A stretch of DNA of 64,000 bases from Bizionia saleffrena (GCF_008086175.1 NZ_VSKM01000001.1:62001-126000); one strand, 5' to 3'; shown: positions 1-9,496, counted from the stretch's first letter. A program made the numbers and translations. Notes: generated by a model not told the origin, from the sequence alone.

Positions 1-169
1 CGATCACAATGTACAAGAAACCCTTGCCATTACCGATCGTACGTATTTAATGTTTGAAGGTAGCATCTTAAAAGCGGGTCAACCTGAAGAATTAGCAAAC
101 GACGAGATGGTTAGAAAAGTGTACCTCGGCCAAAATTTCGAACTTCGTAAAAAGAAAATATTTGAATAA
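1..169 (+). CDS. lptB: LPS export ABC transporter ATPase LptB, C-terminal fragment
   Basis: Reading frame 2 is open from the window edge to TAA at 167-169 and encodes the last 55 residues of an ABC ATPase. It has the H-loop region (DHNVQETLAITDR), a short strand with 'LMFEGSIL', and the end 'VRKVYLGQNFELRKKK'. That end is typical of LptB, the cytoplasmic ATPase of the Lpt machine that moves LPS from the inner membrane to the outer membrane. The Walker motifs lie upstream of the window. The stop codon directly abuts the stop of the convergent DUF808 gene, with no spacer and no visible terminator between them. Identification as LptB rests on the tail; another ABC ATPase is unlikely. Confidence 0.85.
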   Translation, partial: DHNVQETLAITDRTYLMFEGSILKAGQPEELANDEMVRKVYLGQNFELRKKKIFE

Positions 170-1072
170 TTAAGGCCGATTATGGGATTCCCCCTTCGAA
201 CCTTTCACTGTCTTAAACCCCCACTTCACTCCCATTACAAGAACCAATACCACAGCCCCAAACCCTAAACCGACAACAAAATCGCGGATAAAACTAGGAA
301 TAGACTCGAGAAAATGATGTAAAAACGCAAGGTTATGCACGAAAATACCGCCCGCAACAAGTAGTAAAGCGATGGTTCCAATAACCGATAGACTTCGAAT
401 AACTATAGGCAAAGCATTAACAAAAAAGCGTCCGATAGCTGCTAAAACCCCTTTACCATCTTTACTTAACGCTATTAATTTATGTCCGAAATCGTCCATT
501 CGTACAATTACAGCGACAATACCATACACACCGATAGTCGCTATAATAGCCACTATGGAGACTACCAAAATCTGAAATAATAGGTCCTGACCGACAACCG
601 TACCCAAGGCAATAATAACAATCTCTACAGAGAGAATAAAATCGGTAACAATAGCCGATTTAATTTTACTTTTCTCGGCCAAAAGAATCTCTTCCTCTGT
701 AAGATTTTCTTTCAGTTTTATAGCCGTATTGTGGGCGTGAGGCACAAAATACTCATAGATTTTCTCTGCACCTTCATAGGCGAGATACAAGCCTCCCAAA
801 ACCAAGATAACGGTGACCGCCCAGGGTAAAAAAGCGCTCAGTAAAAAAGCGACGGGCAAAATAATTAGTTTATTAAAAAAAGACCCTTTTGTAATGGCCC
901 AAAGCACAGGCAATTCTCTAGACGCTACAAATCCAGAAGCTTTTTCAGCATTAACCGCCAAATCATCCCCTAAAATACCTGCGGTCTTTTTTGTGGTTAT
1001 TTTGCTCATTGCAGCAACATCATCCATTAACGCCGCGATATCATCTAATAATGCGAAAAATCCTGAAGCCAT
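170..1072 (-). CDS. DUF808 (YedI-type) inner-membrane protein
   Basis: 300 residues, the normal length for the DUF808/YedI family. The N-terminus (ASGFFALLDDIAALMDD), then 'GILGDDLAVNAEKASGF' near residues 32-48 and 'LPVLWAITKGSFFNKL' near 54-69 are family hallmarks. Several long hydrophobic segments follow (about 68-100, 140-190, 215-250, 262-285), so it is a multi-pass inner-membrane protein. The biochemical role of the family is not known to me. Starts with ATG at 1072. It is convergent with lptB and followed upstream by the divergently unrelated pssA, so it is probably monocistronic. Confidence 0.85.
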   Translation of the reverse strand: MASGFFALLDDIAALMDDVAAMSKITTKKTAGILGDDLAVNAEKASGFVASRELPVLWAITKGSFFNKLIILPVAFLLSAFLPWAVTVILVLGGLYLAYEGAEKIYEYFVPHAHNTAIKLKENLTEEEILLAEKSKIKSAIVTDFILSVEIVIIALGTVVGQDLLFQILVVSIVAIIATIGVYGIVAVIVRMDDFGHKLIALSKDGKGVLAAIGRFFVNALPIVIRSLSVIGTIALLLVAGGIFVHNLAFLHHFLESIPSFIRDFVVGLGFGAVVLVLVMGVKWGFKTVKGSKGESHNRP

Positions 1073-1125
1073 ACTATAAAATCTATTTTAGTGTTTTGAT
1101 TGTTGATTATAAAATGCTAAAGCTA

Positions 1126-1872
1126 TTATTGAGAGAATAAGGACATTAAAATATAAAGCAAAATAACCAACGGAATCGCCGCAAATTGAAGTACAACCAA
1201 AAGCACAATGCACAACAGAATAAAAATATAACGAATGGCATTATTTTTAAAACTCCAGTCTTTAAATTTTAACGCAAATAATTTTACTGGTGCATTTAAA
1301 ATATAGCAGCTAATAATGGCTAATGGAATTAAAAACCAGACGTTTAATATAATGCTATTAATTACATCGTTATTTTGAAACTCCATAATTAAAGGCAGCG
1401 ACAGAATTAACAACGCATTTGCCGGTGTCGGTAAGCCTTTAAAATAGCTTTGTTGCTCTTCATCTACATTAAATTTTGCTAAGCGATATCCAGAACCTAA
1501 AGTCACCAATAACCCTATTAAAGCAATAGGAGCTAATTTAAAATCCCCTAAATGCAACAGCGAGTTCCACTCTGTCGAACTCGTAATAAAAGCAGAAGAA
1601 TCAACACTCATACTAATCAGTTTAAAGAGTACAATACCAGGTACCAAACCGCTAGTCACCATATCTGCTAAAGAATCTAATTGAAGCCCAATTTCGCTTT
1701 GTGCATTCAGTTTCCTAGCCAATAAACCATCGAAGAAATCGAAGAAAATACCTAAAAACACAAATACCGCAGCAGCCACAAGTAAATTATTAACAGCGAA
1801 TAAGACGGCGATACTTCCGCATAATAAATTAAGAAGCGTAACAAAATTTGGGATAAAAGACTTTAAAGTCAT
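1126..1872 (-). CDS. pssA: CDP-diacylglycerol--serine O-phosphatidyltransferase
   Basis: Makes phosphatidylserine from CDP-diacylglycerol and serine, the first step to phosphatidylethanolamine, in the inner membrane. The CDP-alcohol phosphotransferase signature DGxxAR-x8-GxxxDxxxD is intact (DGLLARKLN, then GLQLDSLAD, about residues 48-70). The protein is almost all hydrophobic helices. I place the start at ATG 1872 (248 residues, MTLKSFIPNF), not at the ATG at 1899: family members begin at this point, and a near-consensus -7 box (TTACTTTG on the minus strand, about 1898-1905) would put the transcript start downstream of 1899. Confidence 0.9.
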   Translation of the reverse strand: MTLKSFIPNFVTLLNLLCGSIAVLFAVNNLLVAAAVFVFLGIFFDFFDGLLARKLNAQSEIGLQLDSLADMVTSGLVPGIVLFKLISMSVDSSAFITSSTEWNSLLHLGDFKLAPIALIGLLVTLGSGYRLAKFNVDEEQQSYFKGLPTPANALLILSLPLIMEFQNNDVINSIILNVWFLIPLAIISCYILNAPVKLFALKFKDWSFKNNAIRYIFILLCIVLLVVLQFAAIPLVILLYILMSLFSQ

Positions 1873-1993
1873 ACAGTTGTTTTTTTGTAAAAATAGCAAA
1901 GTAATTCCTTAAAAAAAGGGTTTATACAATATACTAAGTGATTTCAAGTTTAATATATAGAAAAATTATAGCATCTTTGTAAAAAAATAGCAA

Positions 1994-3058
1994 TTGAAAT
2001 CAATTTTTACACTTGTTTTAATAACAGTGACACTGGCGACATCTGCACAAACCAAATATTCTAACGAATTTATGAATATTGGTGTCGATGCAGCTGCGTT
2101 AGGAATGAGTAATGCTGTAACCGCAAATACTAAAGATGTCAATGCTGGCTATTGGAATCCTGCCGGACTCGTTAATTTAGAAGAGAAACAACTGGCTTTA
2201 ATGCACTCTAGCTACTTTGCTAATATTGCAAATTACGATTATGTTGCTTTTGCGATGCCTTTAGACGATAGAAGCGCTTTCGGGATTTCGTTAATTCGTT
2301 TTGCAGTAGATGATATTTTAGATACCACACAACTTATAGACGATCAAGGAAATGTGAATTACGATCGTATCAGTTTATTTTCGACAGCCGATTATGGTTT
2401 AACCTTTTCTTATGCTAGAAAATTACCTGTTCAAGGTTTAAAATATGGGGTTAACGCCAAAGTAATCCGAAGAATAATTGGGGATTTTGCTAACTCTTGG
2501 GGGTTTGGGTTTGATGCGGCTATTCAGTTTAAAACAGGTAATAATTGGGAGTTTGGGATAATGGCGAGAGATATTACCACCACCTTTAACTCTTGGAGTT
2601 ACGATGAAGACGCTTTCGAACGTATTAAAAACGCTGTTGAAGGTCAGAACCAAGAACTCCCTGAAACGACAGAAATTACCATTCCTAAACTACAAATTGG
2701 GATTGCAAAAAGTTATACCTTTCATTACGATTACGCGCTACGTGCAGAAATAGATTTAAATGTGCGATTCGCTCAAAACAACGATATTGTCTCCACCTCT
2801 TTTGCCAGTATAAATCCCGCTTTAGGTTTCGAATTTGGATATATCGATATGGTTTATCTTCGCGGTGGTGTTGGTAACTTTCAAAATGAATTACAAATAG
2901 ATAATAGTGAGAGTTTAAGCTTTCAACCTAGCTTTGGTATAGGTTTTAAATATAATGGCATTCACGTTGATTATGCATTTACAGATATTGGCGACCAAAG
3001 TGCTGCCTTATACTCTAATGTTTTTTCTCTTAAATTAGACTTCAGTATTTTTAGATAG
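1994..3058 (+). CDS. PorV/PorQ-family outer-membrane beta-barrel protein
   Basis: 354 residues starting at TTG 1994, directly followed by a signal peptide (MKSIFTLVLITVTLATSAQ). The mature N-terminus 'NIGVDAAALGMSNAVTA' and 'AGYWNPAGLVN' match the PorV/PorQ family, FadL-like barrels of Bacteroidota that include the type IX secretion shuttle protein PorV and PorQ. The rest alternates short hydrophobic and polar stretches rich in F, Y and G, as expected for a barrel, and ends in F (SIFR). It is not necessarily PorV itself, since these genomes carry several paralogues. The next gene starts 17 bp downstream, so the two are probably co-transcribed. Confidence 0.78.
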   Translation: MKSIFTLVLITVTLATSAQTKYSNEFMNIGVDAAALGMSNAVTANTKDVNAGYWNPAGLVNLEEKQLALMHSSYFANIANYDYVAFAMPLDDRSAFGISLIRFAVDDILDTTQLIDDQGNVNYDRISLFSTADYGLTFSYARKLPVQGLKYGVNAKVIRRIIGDFANSWGFGFDAAIQFKTGNNWEFGIMARDITTTFNSWSYDEDAFERIKNAVEGQNQELPETTEITIPKLQIGIAKSYTFHYDYALRAEIDLNVRFAQNNDIVSTSFASINPALGFEFGYIDMVYLRGGVGNFQNELQIDNSESLSFQPSFGIGFKYNGIHVDYAFTDIGDQSAALYSNVFSLKLDFSIFR

Positions 3059-3075
3059 ATGTCCTTCTACGCCCT

Positions 3076-4245
3076 ATGAAAAAACTAATCCTTATTTCTG
3101 CGCTTATAATTAGCGTTTTCAGTACCGCACAAAATAATCCGTTAATAGAGAGTGCACAATTTAGTGTACTAACCATCGGCCCCGGAACCTCTTTAAACGA
3201 TGCTTTTGGGCACAGTGGTTTTCGTGTAAAAACGTCGTTTTCTGATGACGTCTATAATTATGGAATGTTCAATTTTAATGCCCCCAATTTCTATCTTAAT
3301 TTTGCGAAAGGCCAACTCGATTATTATATGGGAGCCAACACCTTTAAAAACTTTAAAGAGGTTTATGTTTGGCAAAACAGAACGATAAAAGAGCAAGTAC
3401 TAAACCTTACTCCCGCTCAGAAAAACGAACTATACACGTTTCTTATTCATAATTTAAAACCTGAAAACAAATACTATGCTTACGATTTCTTTTTCGATAA
3501 TTGTGCGACCCGTATTCGCGATGTTTCAGAAAAAGCCTGGCATAGTGATTTACAATATACCACACCGCAAACGTATAAAGCAGAAACCTTTAGAACCTTA
3601 ATTCAGAATAACTTAAAATGGAATTCTTGGGGTAGCTTTGGAATTGATGTAGCTTTAGGCTCGGTTATAGACACCAAGGCGACGCCTAGAGAGTATATGT
3701 TTTTACCGGAATACGTATATCAGTTTTTTGAAGAAACGACCTTTAAATCCACCGGAGAACCTTTGGTAAAAGAATCGCATACTATTTATAAAAAAAGAGA
3801 CCAAGAGAGTCGTTCTTCCTTTTTTACAAGTCCGTTACTCGTGTTTTCTATACTGAGTCTAATCATACTATTTATAACTTACACGGATTATAAAAAGAAA
3901 ACACGCTCTACAGTTTTAGACCTTATCCTGTTTACTATTACGGGACTTATTGGTGTATTACTGTGTTTTTTATGGTTTGCAACAGACCATAGCGCAACCG
4001 CTGCAAATTACAACGTGTTATGGGCATTCCCTTTAAGTTTATTTTGCACGCTTCAGCTATTAAAAAAAACACCTAAAAAGTGGTTTATTGGGTACCTAAA
4101 ATTATTAGTGGTAATGCTGTGCTTATTAACTTTACATTGGAGCATTGGTGTGCAACGTTTTGCACCTGTTTTAATACCCTTGTTAGTCGCCTTAGCCATA
4201 AGATACATCTACCTCATCTGGTTTTACGCGGCTGTAAAAGAGTAA
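3076..4245 (+). CDS. DUF4105 / Lnb-type membrane protein (putative lipoprotein N-acyltransferase)
   Basis: 389 residues: signal peptide (1-18), a periplasmic domain (about 25-240) and about five hydrophobic C-terminal segments from residue 255. The periplasmic part has the conserved pairs of DUF4105: 'NDAFGHSGFRV' with His46 and 'FFFDNCATRIRDV' with Cys143. The family has been linked to Lnb, a Cys/His-dependent enzyme that N-acylates the lipoprotein N-terminal cysteine in Bacteroidota, which lack canonical Lnt. I infer the same chemistry, but DUF4105 is broad and not all members need be Lnb. It follows the PorV/PorQ-like gene by 17 bp. Confidence 0.7.
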   Translation: MKKLILISALIISVFSTAQNNPLIESAQFSVLTIGPGTSLNDAFGHSGFRVKTSFSDDVYNYGMFNFNAPNFYLNFAKGQLDYYMGANTFKNFKEVYVWQNRTIKEQVLNLTPAQKNELYTFLIHNLKPENKYYAYDFFFDNCATRIRDVSEKAWHSDLQYTTPQTYKAETFRTLIQNNLKWNSWGSFGIDVALGSVIDTKATPREYMFLPEYVYQFFEETTFKSTGEPLVKESHTIYKKRDQESRSSFFTSPLLVFSILSLIILFITYTDYKKKTRSTVLDLILFTITGLIGVLLCFLWFATDHSATAANYNVLWAFPLSLFCTLQLLKKTPKKWFIGYLKLLVVMLCLLTLHWSIGVQRFAPVLIPLLVALAIRYIYLIWFYAAVKE

Positions 4246-4460
4246 GCTTAAAAACGTTCGTTTAAAGTATGTTTAATACTCCTTTAAATTATAGCTGACT
4301 TGGATGTTAGTAAAGCGTCAATAGCAATTATTTTATCTCGTAGTGTTGGTTTAAACGCCGCTAAGAACTATCGTGTAGTAATAATGTTTAGTTCTAATAA
4401 TATACTTATACCTTTTAATTGGTGAGCTTGTAACCAATTTTAGTGTTCAATTCCCACCAA

Positions 4461-5849
4461 CTACTGACCTCTAAAAAAGATAACGGTACTAAAGGTTTTT
4501 AATGATATGTTAATATCTAAGAGAAAACTACGATGCTTAATGTAATACAAGTCGTATTGCAATTTAACCAAGCTATCATCTATACTACTACCATACCGTG
4601 CATTCACCTGAGACCATCCTGTTAAACCTGGTTTGATAACATGGCGTGTTTGATAAAAAGGAATCACTTTTGATAGTTCTTTAACAAAAACCGGTCGCTC
4701 TGGGCGTGGTCCAATAAAACTCATCTCGCCTTTTAGAATATTAATAAACTGAGGGATTTCATCAATTCGAGTCGCTCTTAAAAAAGCACCAAAGCGCGTC
4801 ACTCTAGCATCATTTTTTTGAGCCCATGCCGCACCGTTTTCTTCGGCATTCTTAACCATAGTTCTAAACTTAAAAATGGTAAACACTTTCCCGTGCTGCC
4901 CCACGCGTTCTTGCTTATAAAATAAAGTCCCTCGATTACCTAAAATATTACCAAGGAAGATTATAGGTAAGAAAAACAGACTGGAAAGCAATCCTAAACA
5001 CGATAAAACCACATCCATTAAACGTTTATAGCTTAAATAAAACGTATTCGTATTACTACGACTAAACGGAAAATATTTATAAAAATCTTTCCCCACATAC
5101 TGCACAGGAACACGATAGGTCATGTCTTCGTAAACTTGAGTATACTCGCGAATGGGAAACCCTTGTTCTAAGAGCCTCAATAAATGCGCGTAAATATCAG
5201 GAGTAATAACTTCAGAATTATACGTTGCTATCACAATTTCTGAAATGCCTTCCGTTGCCACAATAGTTTCTATTTTTTCGGGTGCAAATTCAGGTAACCC
5301 CTTATATGAAACAGAGTCTTTAGAGCCGCCTTTACAGTTTACAAACCCTATAATACTATAATTAGGATCGGCCGCTTTAAAGGCTTCCACAATGTTTTCT
5401 ATGGTAGACGTTTCACCTATTAATAGCACGCGTTTATAAAATCGTGGAGAGGATATAAATGTAATGTATACAATTCGCCAAACTACCAACGCACCTAAAA
5501 TAGCTAAATAAAAATATAGAATTTGTAACCTGTTACTAGGTAAAACTGGCGTAAAATAGGGCGTTAATAAAAACACCAAAACAGAAACCGATGCCGTTAA
5601 TATAATACTAGGGAATACCGTTTCTATCCGACTAGACTTCTTCAAATCATACAATTCGAATACCGTACCAAATCCCCAAATATAAACGGACAATACAACG
5701 GTAGATTCCCAGTGTCCGACAATAGTGAAATAATCAAAAGCAAATAGTGTTTCAACACCATACAAAGCAGCACCAATAAAAAGAATATCGAATAAACGCA
5801 AAAGCACTTTGCGTTCAGAGATTTCAAAATGAATACTATTTTTTGTCAT
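4461..5849 (-). CDS. Polyprenyl glycosylphosphotransferase (WcaJ-like initiating transferase)
   Basis: 462 residues. Transfers a sugar-1-phosphate, often glucose-1-P, to undecaprenyl phosphate to start polysaccharide synthesis at the inner membrane. The N-terminal third has four to five hydrophobic segments, a CoA-binding-like middle domain follows (VLLIGETSTIENIVEAF), and the last ~190 residues form the bacterial sugar transferase domain: 'YKRLMDVVLSCLGLL', 'LFYKQERVGQHGKVF', 'IFKFRTM', 'RIDEIPQFINILKGEMS', 'FIGPRPERP', 'KPGLTGWSQV'. It is the last gene of the minus-strand glycan locus and has a promoter-like sequence of its own just upstream (5869-5898). Sugar specificity cannot be read from the sequence. 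Confidence 0.88.
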   Translation of the reverse strand: MTKNSIHFEISERKVLLRLFDILFIGAALYGVETLFAFDYFTIVGHWESTVVLSVYIWGFGTVFELYDLKKSSRIETVFPSIILTASVSVLVFLLTPYFTPVLPSNRLQILYFYLAILGALVVWRIVYITFISSPRFYKRVLLIGETSTIENIVEAFKAADPNYSIIGFVNCKGGSKDSVSYKGLPEFAPEKIETIVATEGISEIVIATYNSEVITPDIYAHLLRLLEQGFPIREYTQVYEDMTYRVPVQYVGKDFYKYFPFSRSNTNTFYLSYKRLMDVVLSCLGLLSSLFFLPIIFLGNILGNRGTLFYKQERVGQHGKVFTIFKFRTMVKNAEENGAAWAQKNDARVTRFGAFLRATRIDEIPQFINILKGEMSFIGPRPERPVFVKELSKVIPFYQTRHVIKPGLTGWSQVNARYGSSIDDSLVKLQYDLYYIKHRSFLLDINISLKTFSTVIFFRGQ

Positions 5850-5868
5850 TTAATAAGGAAACTTGATG

Positions 5869-5898
5869 TAAATATAACAAGTTAAAAGAGTCCTGCAA
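5869..5898 (-). promoter_or_regulatory. Putative Bacteroidota-type promoter before the initiating transferase
   Basis: On the minus strand, TTG (5898-5896) and TATATTTA (5876-5869) are separated by 19 bp. This is one mismatch from the TAnnTTTG -7 box and has the usual spacing. It lies in the 56-bp gap between the GT4 gene and the initiating transferase, so that gene could be expressed apart from the long upstream operon. Confidence 0.4.
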
Positions 5899-5905
5899 GT
5901 CTTTT

Positions 5906-6916
5906 TTATTTTAAATGAGCTAACCATAACTTTTTAACACTGTTCCAATCATAAACTGCGGCTTGTGCCCTAGCCCTAGAGACCATAGCTGCCGTATTTT
6001 TACGATCCTGCCTTAACACCAGAAGGGCTTCTATAAAAGCATCTGCATTATTAGGCGGTACTAAAACGCCTGTAATATTGTTATCTATTAAATAAGGCAA
6101 TCCACCAACATTGGTAGACACTAAAGTTAAGCCTAAAGCCATAGCTTCGATAACACTCACCGGCATATTATCGAAATCAGTGGTATTTATAAACACGTTA
6201 TAGTCTTGCGATAAAGCAATCCATTCCGCTTTGCTTAACTGCCCTGTAAACGTCACAGTAACCTTCAACGCTTTGGCATAGCTTTTTGTTGCTGCTAGAG
6301 TGCCGTCCACTTCTGGCCCTACCATACACAATGTCGCCGTAATACCTCGCTCAAGCAACCCGTGCAACACGCGAATAGCTAATTTAGGGTTATAAATCTC
6401 AGAAAAAGAACGCACCCAAAGTAGATTAATTGTCTGTATATTTCGCTCTTTAAACGGGTAAGCTTTAAGTATAATGCTATTAGGAATACATTTTACATTA
6501 GTATACCCCAATCGTTCGAAAGCTGCTTTGATATAATTTGATGGCGCACTATTAATAAAAGCCTTTTTAAACAACGATGCACTTAATTGCGGATGACTCT
6601 CTAAACGTTGCGGTAGATTACCCCCGTGCAATATTGGAATATACGGCAATCTCAAAAACCGACATAATAGAGCACAGAGATAAGCATAGTAAAAATTCTG
6701 AGTACTATACGTATCAATTAACACATAATCGGCTTGTTTAGCGTGTCGTAGAATCGTCCATAACATATCGCAAAGGCGCAACACTTTGTTCGTCTGTTTT
6801 GAAGCGGTGGTCACGGTAAAGCCTTCCGCTCTTAACAAAGTGCTTAAGGTATCGATTGTACTTTGAGTACGCCCAGCACTACTGAGTTTATTTCCTAGAT
6901 AGACGAGGTGTTTCAT
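5906..6916 (-). CDS. Glycosyltransferase family 4
   Basis: 336 residues with a GT-B fold layout. The N-terminal half has 'KHLVYLGNKLSSAGRTQST' and 'LRLPYIPILHGGNLPQRL'. The C-terminal nucleotide-sugar half has 'INLLWVRSFSEIYNPKLAI', 'VTVTFTGQLSKAEWIAL' and the donor-site stretch 'MPVSVIEAMALGLTLVSTN' then 'GGLPYLI'. Predicted to add one sugar to the lipid-linked glycan on the cytoplasmic side of the inner membrane. Its start overlaps the end of the ligase-type gene by 29 bp, so the two are translated from one message. Donor and acceptor are unknown. Confidence 0.85.
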   Translation of the reverse strand: MKHLVYLGNKLSSAGRTQSTIDTLSTLLRAEGFTVTTASKQTNKVLRLCDMLWTILRHAKQADYVLIDTYSTQNFYYAYLCALLCRFLRLPYIPILHGGNLPQRLESHPQLSASLFKKAFINSAPSNYIKAAFERLGYTNVKCIPNSIILKAYPFKERNIQTINLLWVRSFSEIYNPKLAIRVLHGLLERGITATLCMVGPEVDGTLAATKSYAKALKVTVTFTGQLSKAEWIALSQDYNVFINTTDFDNMPVSVIEAMALGLTLVSTNVGGLPYLIDNNITGVLVPPNNADAFIEALLVLRQDRKNTAAMVSRARAQAAVYDWNSVKKLWLAHLK

Positions 6917-8228
6917 ACTGTATATTTAATAAACATAAACCATAAATAAAAGCGGGCGCAGCAATACGCATTGAACTGTGATTGATCGTTAAAAACCAAA
7001 ACAGAAAACACGAGTAAAAAAATATATTATACTTGTTTTCCATACGCATTACTAATGGCGTAATAAACAGTATTAAAAAGGCAATAAGGCCAAACAATCC
7101 ATGTTCTGACAAAATACGACTCAATTCATTATGCGACGCCGCCCTTATATTTTCTTTTTCATAACGCAGCTCCTTTACCTTACCTACGCCAACGCCTAAA
7201 ACAGGATTAGAGTAAAAAGCATTCAATTCAAATGCTATCAACTCCGTTCGGCCTGTGGAGAGATCTTCCTTTTCACGCCCTAACGCATCTTCATTAGCAT
7301 AACGTTTATCGATAAAGCCGTTGGTTTGATACGACGATACCCCCCAAGTGATACCCCCCATTCCGATAAATAAAAGACTGTAGATAATCAGTTTTCTTTG
7401 ATATTGCGGTTTAGAGTATCTAAAATACACCACAACAAAAAACAATATCATAACTACCGCCGTAATTACGCCGCCACGACTAAAAGTAACAATAGCTCGA
7501 AAACTAACGACAGCAAGTAAAAACAGATTAATACATTTTAACAGAATACTTGGAGAGCGCATAAAAAATCGAACGGTAAAAACAAACATCCCTATCCCTA
7601 AAACGGTGGATACCTGATTAGGACCGAAGCCTCCAGAACTGGCAAAATTAGATCCCGTGCCACTTATCATATCTCTTAAATCTGGTGTTTTCCAAAATAA
7701 ATAAGTACTCATAGTTACAATGGGCAATGCCATAGCTAAAAGTATAGCGTGCATATGTTTGTAAGACACTTTACGCTGGTAGCAATATACTGCAACAATA
7801 CCTAAACAAACGGGACCACTTAAATTAAAGGCAATTGCTTTTCGTATAATAGTATTCGCGTCTTGCGTAAAACCGGCAACGAGTATGCCTGGTATAAGGA
7901 GTATTAGATAGACATAGTAGGGCAATGCCTTCTTACTGGCTCCCGTAGTAAACACCCCTATTAAACAAAATAAAATAACACCGTATTTAGACACCTCATA
8001 GAAAAAAGCTCCTCCGGTCATGCGTATAAAAACCTCAACACCTACTAAATAGCCACAACCTAATAAGATATAAAGTGGTCTTTGATCTCTTATCGTCGAT
8101 AAGATTTTAAAGACAAAATAGATTAAAACACCAAAGAGATATAGTTGAGCAACAAAAGGAATAAGTGCGACTAGCACCCCCAAAACGAGGTGGACTAAAA
8201 GATAAAATATGTATACGGATGTTTTCAA
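6888..8228 (-). CDS. O-antigen ligase / Wzy-type polymerase family membrane protein
   Basis: About 446 residues and ten or more hydrophobic segments. It contains the large periplasmic loop and Wzy_C signature of O-antigen ligases and polymerases: 'STGRTELIAFELNAFYSNP', 'LGVGVGKVKELRYEKEN', 'AASHNELSRILSEHGLFGL'. Either ligates or polymerises lipid-linked repeats in the periplasm. I choose TTG at 8228 (MKTSVYIFYLL), one base after the upstream stop. The ATG at 8300 would add 24 poorly hydrophobic residues and overlap the upstream gene by 71 bp. WaaL and Wzy cannot be told apart from sequence, so this is a key uncertainty for how the locus works. Confidence 0.82.
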   Translation of the reverse strand: MKTSVYIFYLLVHLVLGVLVALIPFVAQLYLFGVLIYFVFKILSTIRDQRPLYILLGCGYLVGVEVFIRMTGGAFFYEVSKYGVILFCLIGVFTTGASKKALPYYVYLILLIPGILVAGFTQDANTIIRKAIAFNLSGPVCLGIVAVYCYQRKVSYKHMHAILLAMALPIVTMSTYLFWKTPDLRDMISGTGSNFASSGGFGPNQVSTVLGIGMFVFTVRFFMRSPSILLKCINLFLLAVVSFRAIVTFSRGGVITAVVMILFFVVVYFRYSKPQYQRKLIIYSLLFIGMGGITWGVSSYQTNGFIDKRYANEDALGREKEDLSTGRTELIAFELNAFYSNPVLGVGVGKVKELRYEKENIRAASHNELSRILSEHGLFGLIAFLILFITPLVMRMENKYNIFFYSCFLFWFLTINHSSMRIAAPAFIYGLCLLNIQYETPRLSRK

Positions 8229-8229
8229 A

Positions 8230-9306
8230 TTAAGACAAGCAGCGTTTATAAATGGACAATAATTTTTTAAAAACGAATTCTTCTGAAAAATGAGTAGCAA
8301 TATGTGCGTTCAAGTTTTTCGAATAGCTTAACCGTAAGTTCTCATTCTTCATTAATAAAATGAGGGCTTTTGCTAACGCTTGCTCATTCTGCGACGGCAC
8401 TAAGCATCCTGTATCTCCATTCCTTATTAAGCGCTCACAGTCACCTACTTGGGTGGAAACTACGGGTAAACCGTGCAAACCATACTCTAATAACGCTATG
8501 GGCAAACCTTCTGATGCCGATGATAAAACCCCTAAACTACTTTGTTTAATAATAGCATCGCTATCATTTCGACTACCGTAAATAAAAACTGACTGCTCTA
8601 ATTCTAATCGCTTTAAAGTGCTTTTTATGGACGCCGAATAGGCATCATTAAAATCCTTCCCTACCAGATGCAATGTCCAATCTGGACACGCTTCCAAAAC
8701 ATGTTTAAACGCTTTTATTAAGGTGATATGATCTTTTTGAGCTCTTAGATTAGCCAAGTGAAGTACGCGTTTGCCTGTCACGCCTTCCAATACCGTTTGT
8801 GGTGTCGCGTAATTCTGAACCGCAAAATTAGGCACATAACTCGTAGGCACTCCTTTAAATCGCTGACTTGCCCAAGTTTCCAGTGAGGTATTAACCGCTA
8901 TACTATGTGTAAAATAACGAGAACAGATGGCCAATATTTTCGTTGGTCTGTCGTCTAAAAACTCACTTTCTCCGTAATGGTCGTGCCAAACAATGGTTAC
9001 CTTTCGGTGCAGTAGTTTGACCATAGTCGCTAAAAAAAAAGACGACGAATGCGCGTGAATAATGTCTATATTCTGCGATTGTACATATCGCAATAATCTT
9101 ACCACAGCTTTAAAATCTACTGTGCGTTGTTTATCTAGAAACAGGTACTCGACCTCCTTTGAAATAGTCTCTTTTAAAGTCCCTTCTTTACGAGTAGCAC
9201 ATAAAAAAGACTGCTCTATTCGGGACGCCAATCCATTCGCTACATTAACAGCTACACGCTCTGCACCCCCCGCTTCTAAACTATCTATTAATTGTAAAAC
9301 CCTCAC
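8230..9306 (-). CDS. Glycosyltransferase family 4
   Basis: 358 residues beginning at a GTG codon (9306). The N-terminal GT-B signature 'QLIDSLEAGGAERVAVNVA' is classic for family 4. 'IDIIHAHSSSFFL' and 'VTIVWHDHYGESEFL' follow. The C-terminal donor domain has 'VLHLANLRAQKDHITLIKAF', 'WTLHLVGKD', 'SASEGLPIALLEYGLHGLPV' and 'VSTQVGDCERLI'. Cytoplasmic glycan assembly is inferred; linkage is unknown. A 190-bp gap separates it from the upstream gene and holds a weak promoter-like sequence, so expression may be re-initiated here. Confidence 0.87.
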   Translation of the reverse strand: MRVLQLIDSLEAGGAERVAVNVANGLASRIEQSFLCATRKEGTLKETISKEVEYLFLDKQRTVDFKAVVRLLRYVQSQNIDIIHAHSSSFFLATMVKLLHRKVTIVWHDHYGESEFLDDRPTKILAICSRYFTHSIAVNTSLETWASQRFKGVPTSYVPNFAVQNYATPQTVLEGVTGKRVLHLANLRAQKDHITLIKAFKHVLEACPDWTLHLVGKDFNDAYSASIKSTLKRLELEQSVFIYGSRNDSDAIIKQSSLGVLSSASEGLPIALLEYGLHGLPVVSTQVGDCERLIRNGDTGCLVPSQNEQALAKALILLMKNENLRLSYSKNLNAHIATHFSEEFVFKKLLSIYKRCLS

Positions 9307-9496
9307 TTAAATATATAAATTCGTTTCAATATACGTTTATTAGCAAAACTAACAACAAACGAATAGAAAACGACTGTGAATTTTGTTTAAAAGACTGAAA
9401 GGTCACTTTTTTACGCGAGCCCAAATTTAGAAGGTCATACTTATTTGATTACGCCCTCTCGACCTTCTTTCTAATTTTATCATTACGCGATACCCC

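Noticed and set aside
4417-4439. AATTGGT/ACCAATT hairpin as terminator after the Lnb-type gene
   Set aside because: Seven-bp AT-rich stem, nine-base loop and only a weak T-run; it also lies over 170 bases after the stop.
8230-8300. ATG at 8300 as start of the ligase-type gene
   Set aside because: It would overlap the upstream gene by 71 bp and add a non-hydrophobic lead; TTG 8228 gives a normal membrane-protein start.
9430-9467. AGAAGGTC...GACCTTCT inverted repeat between two GT4 genes
   Set aside because: The loop is over 20 bases and there is no T-run on the transcribed strand; it may be chance.
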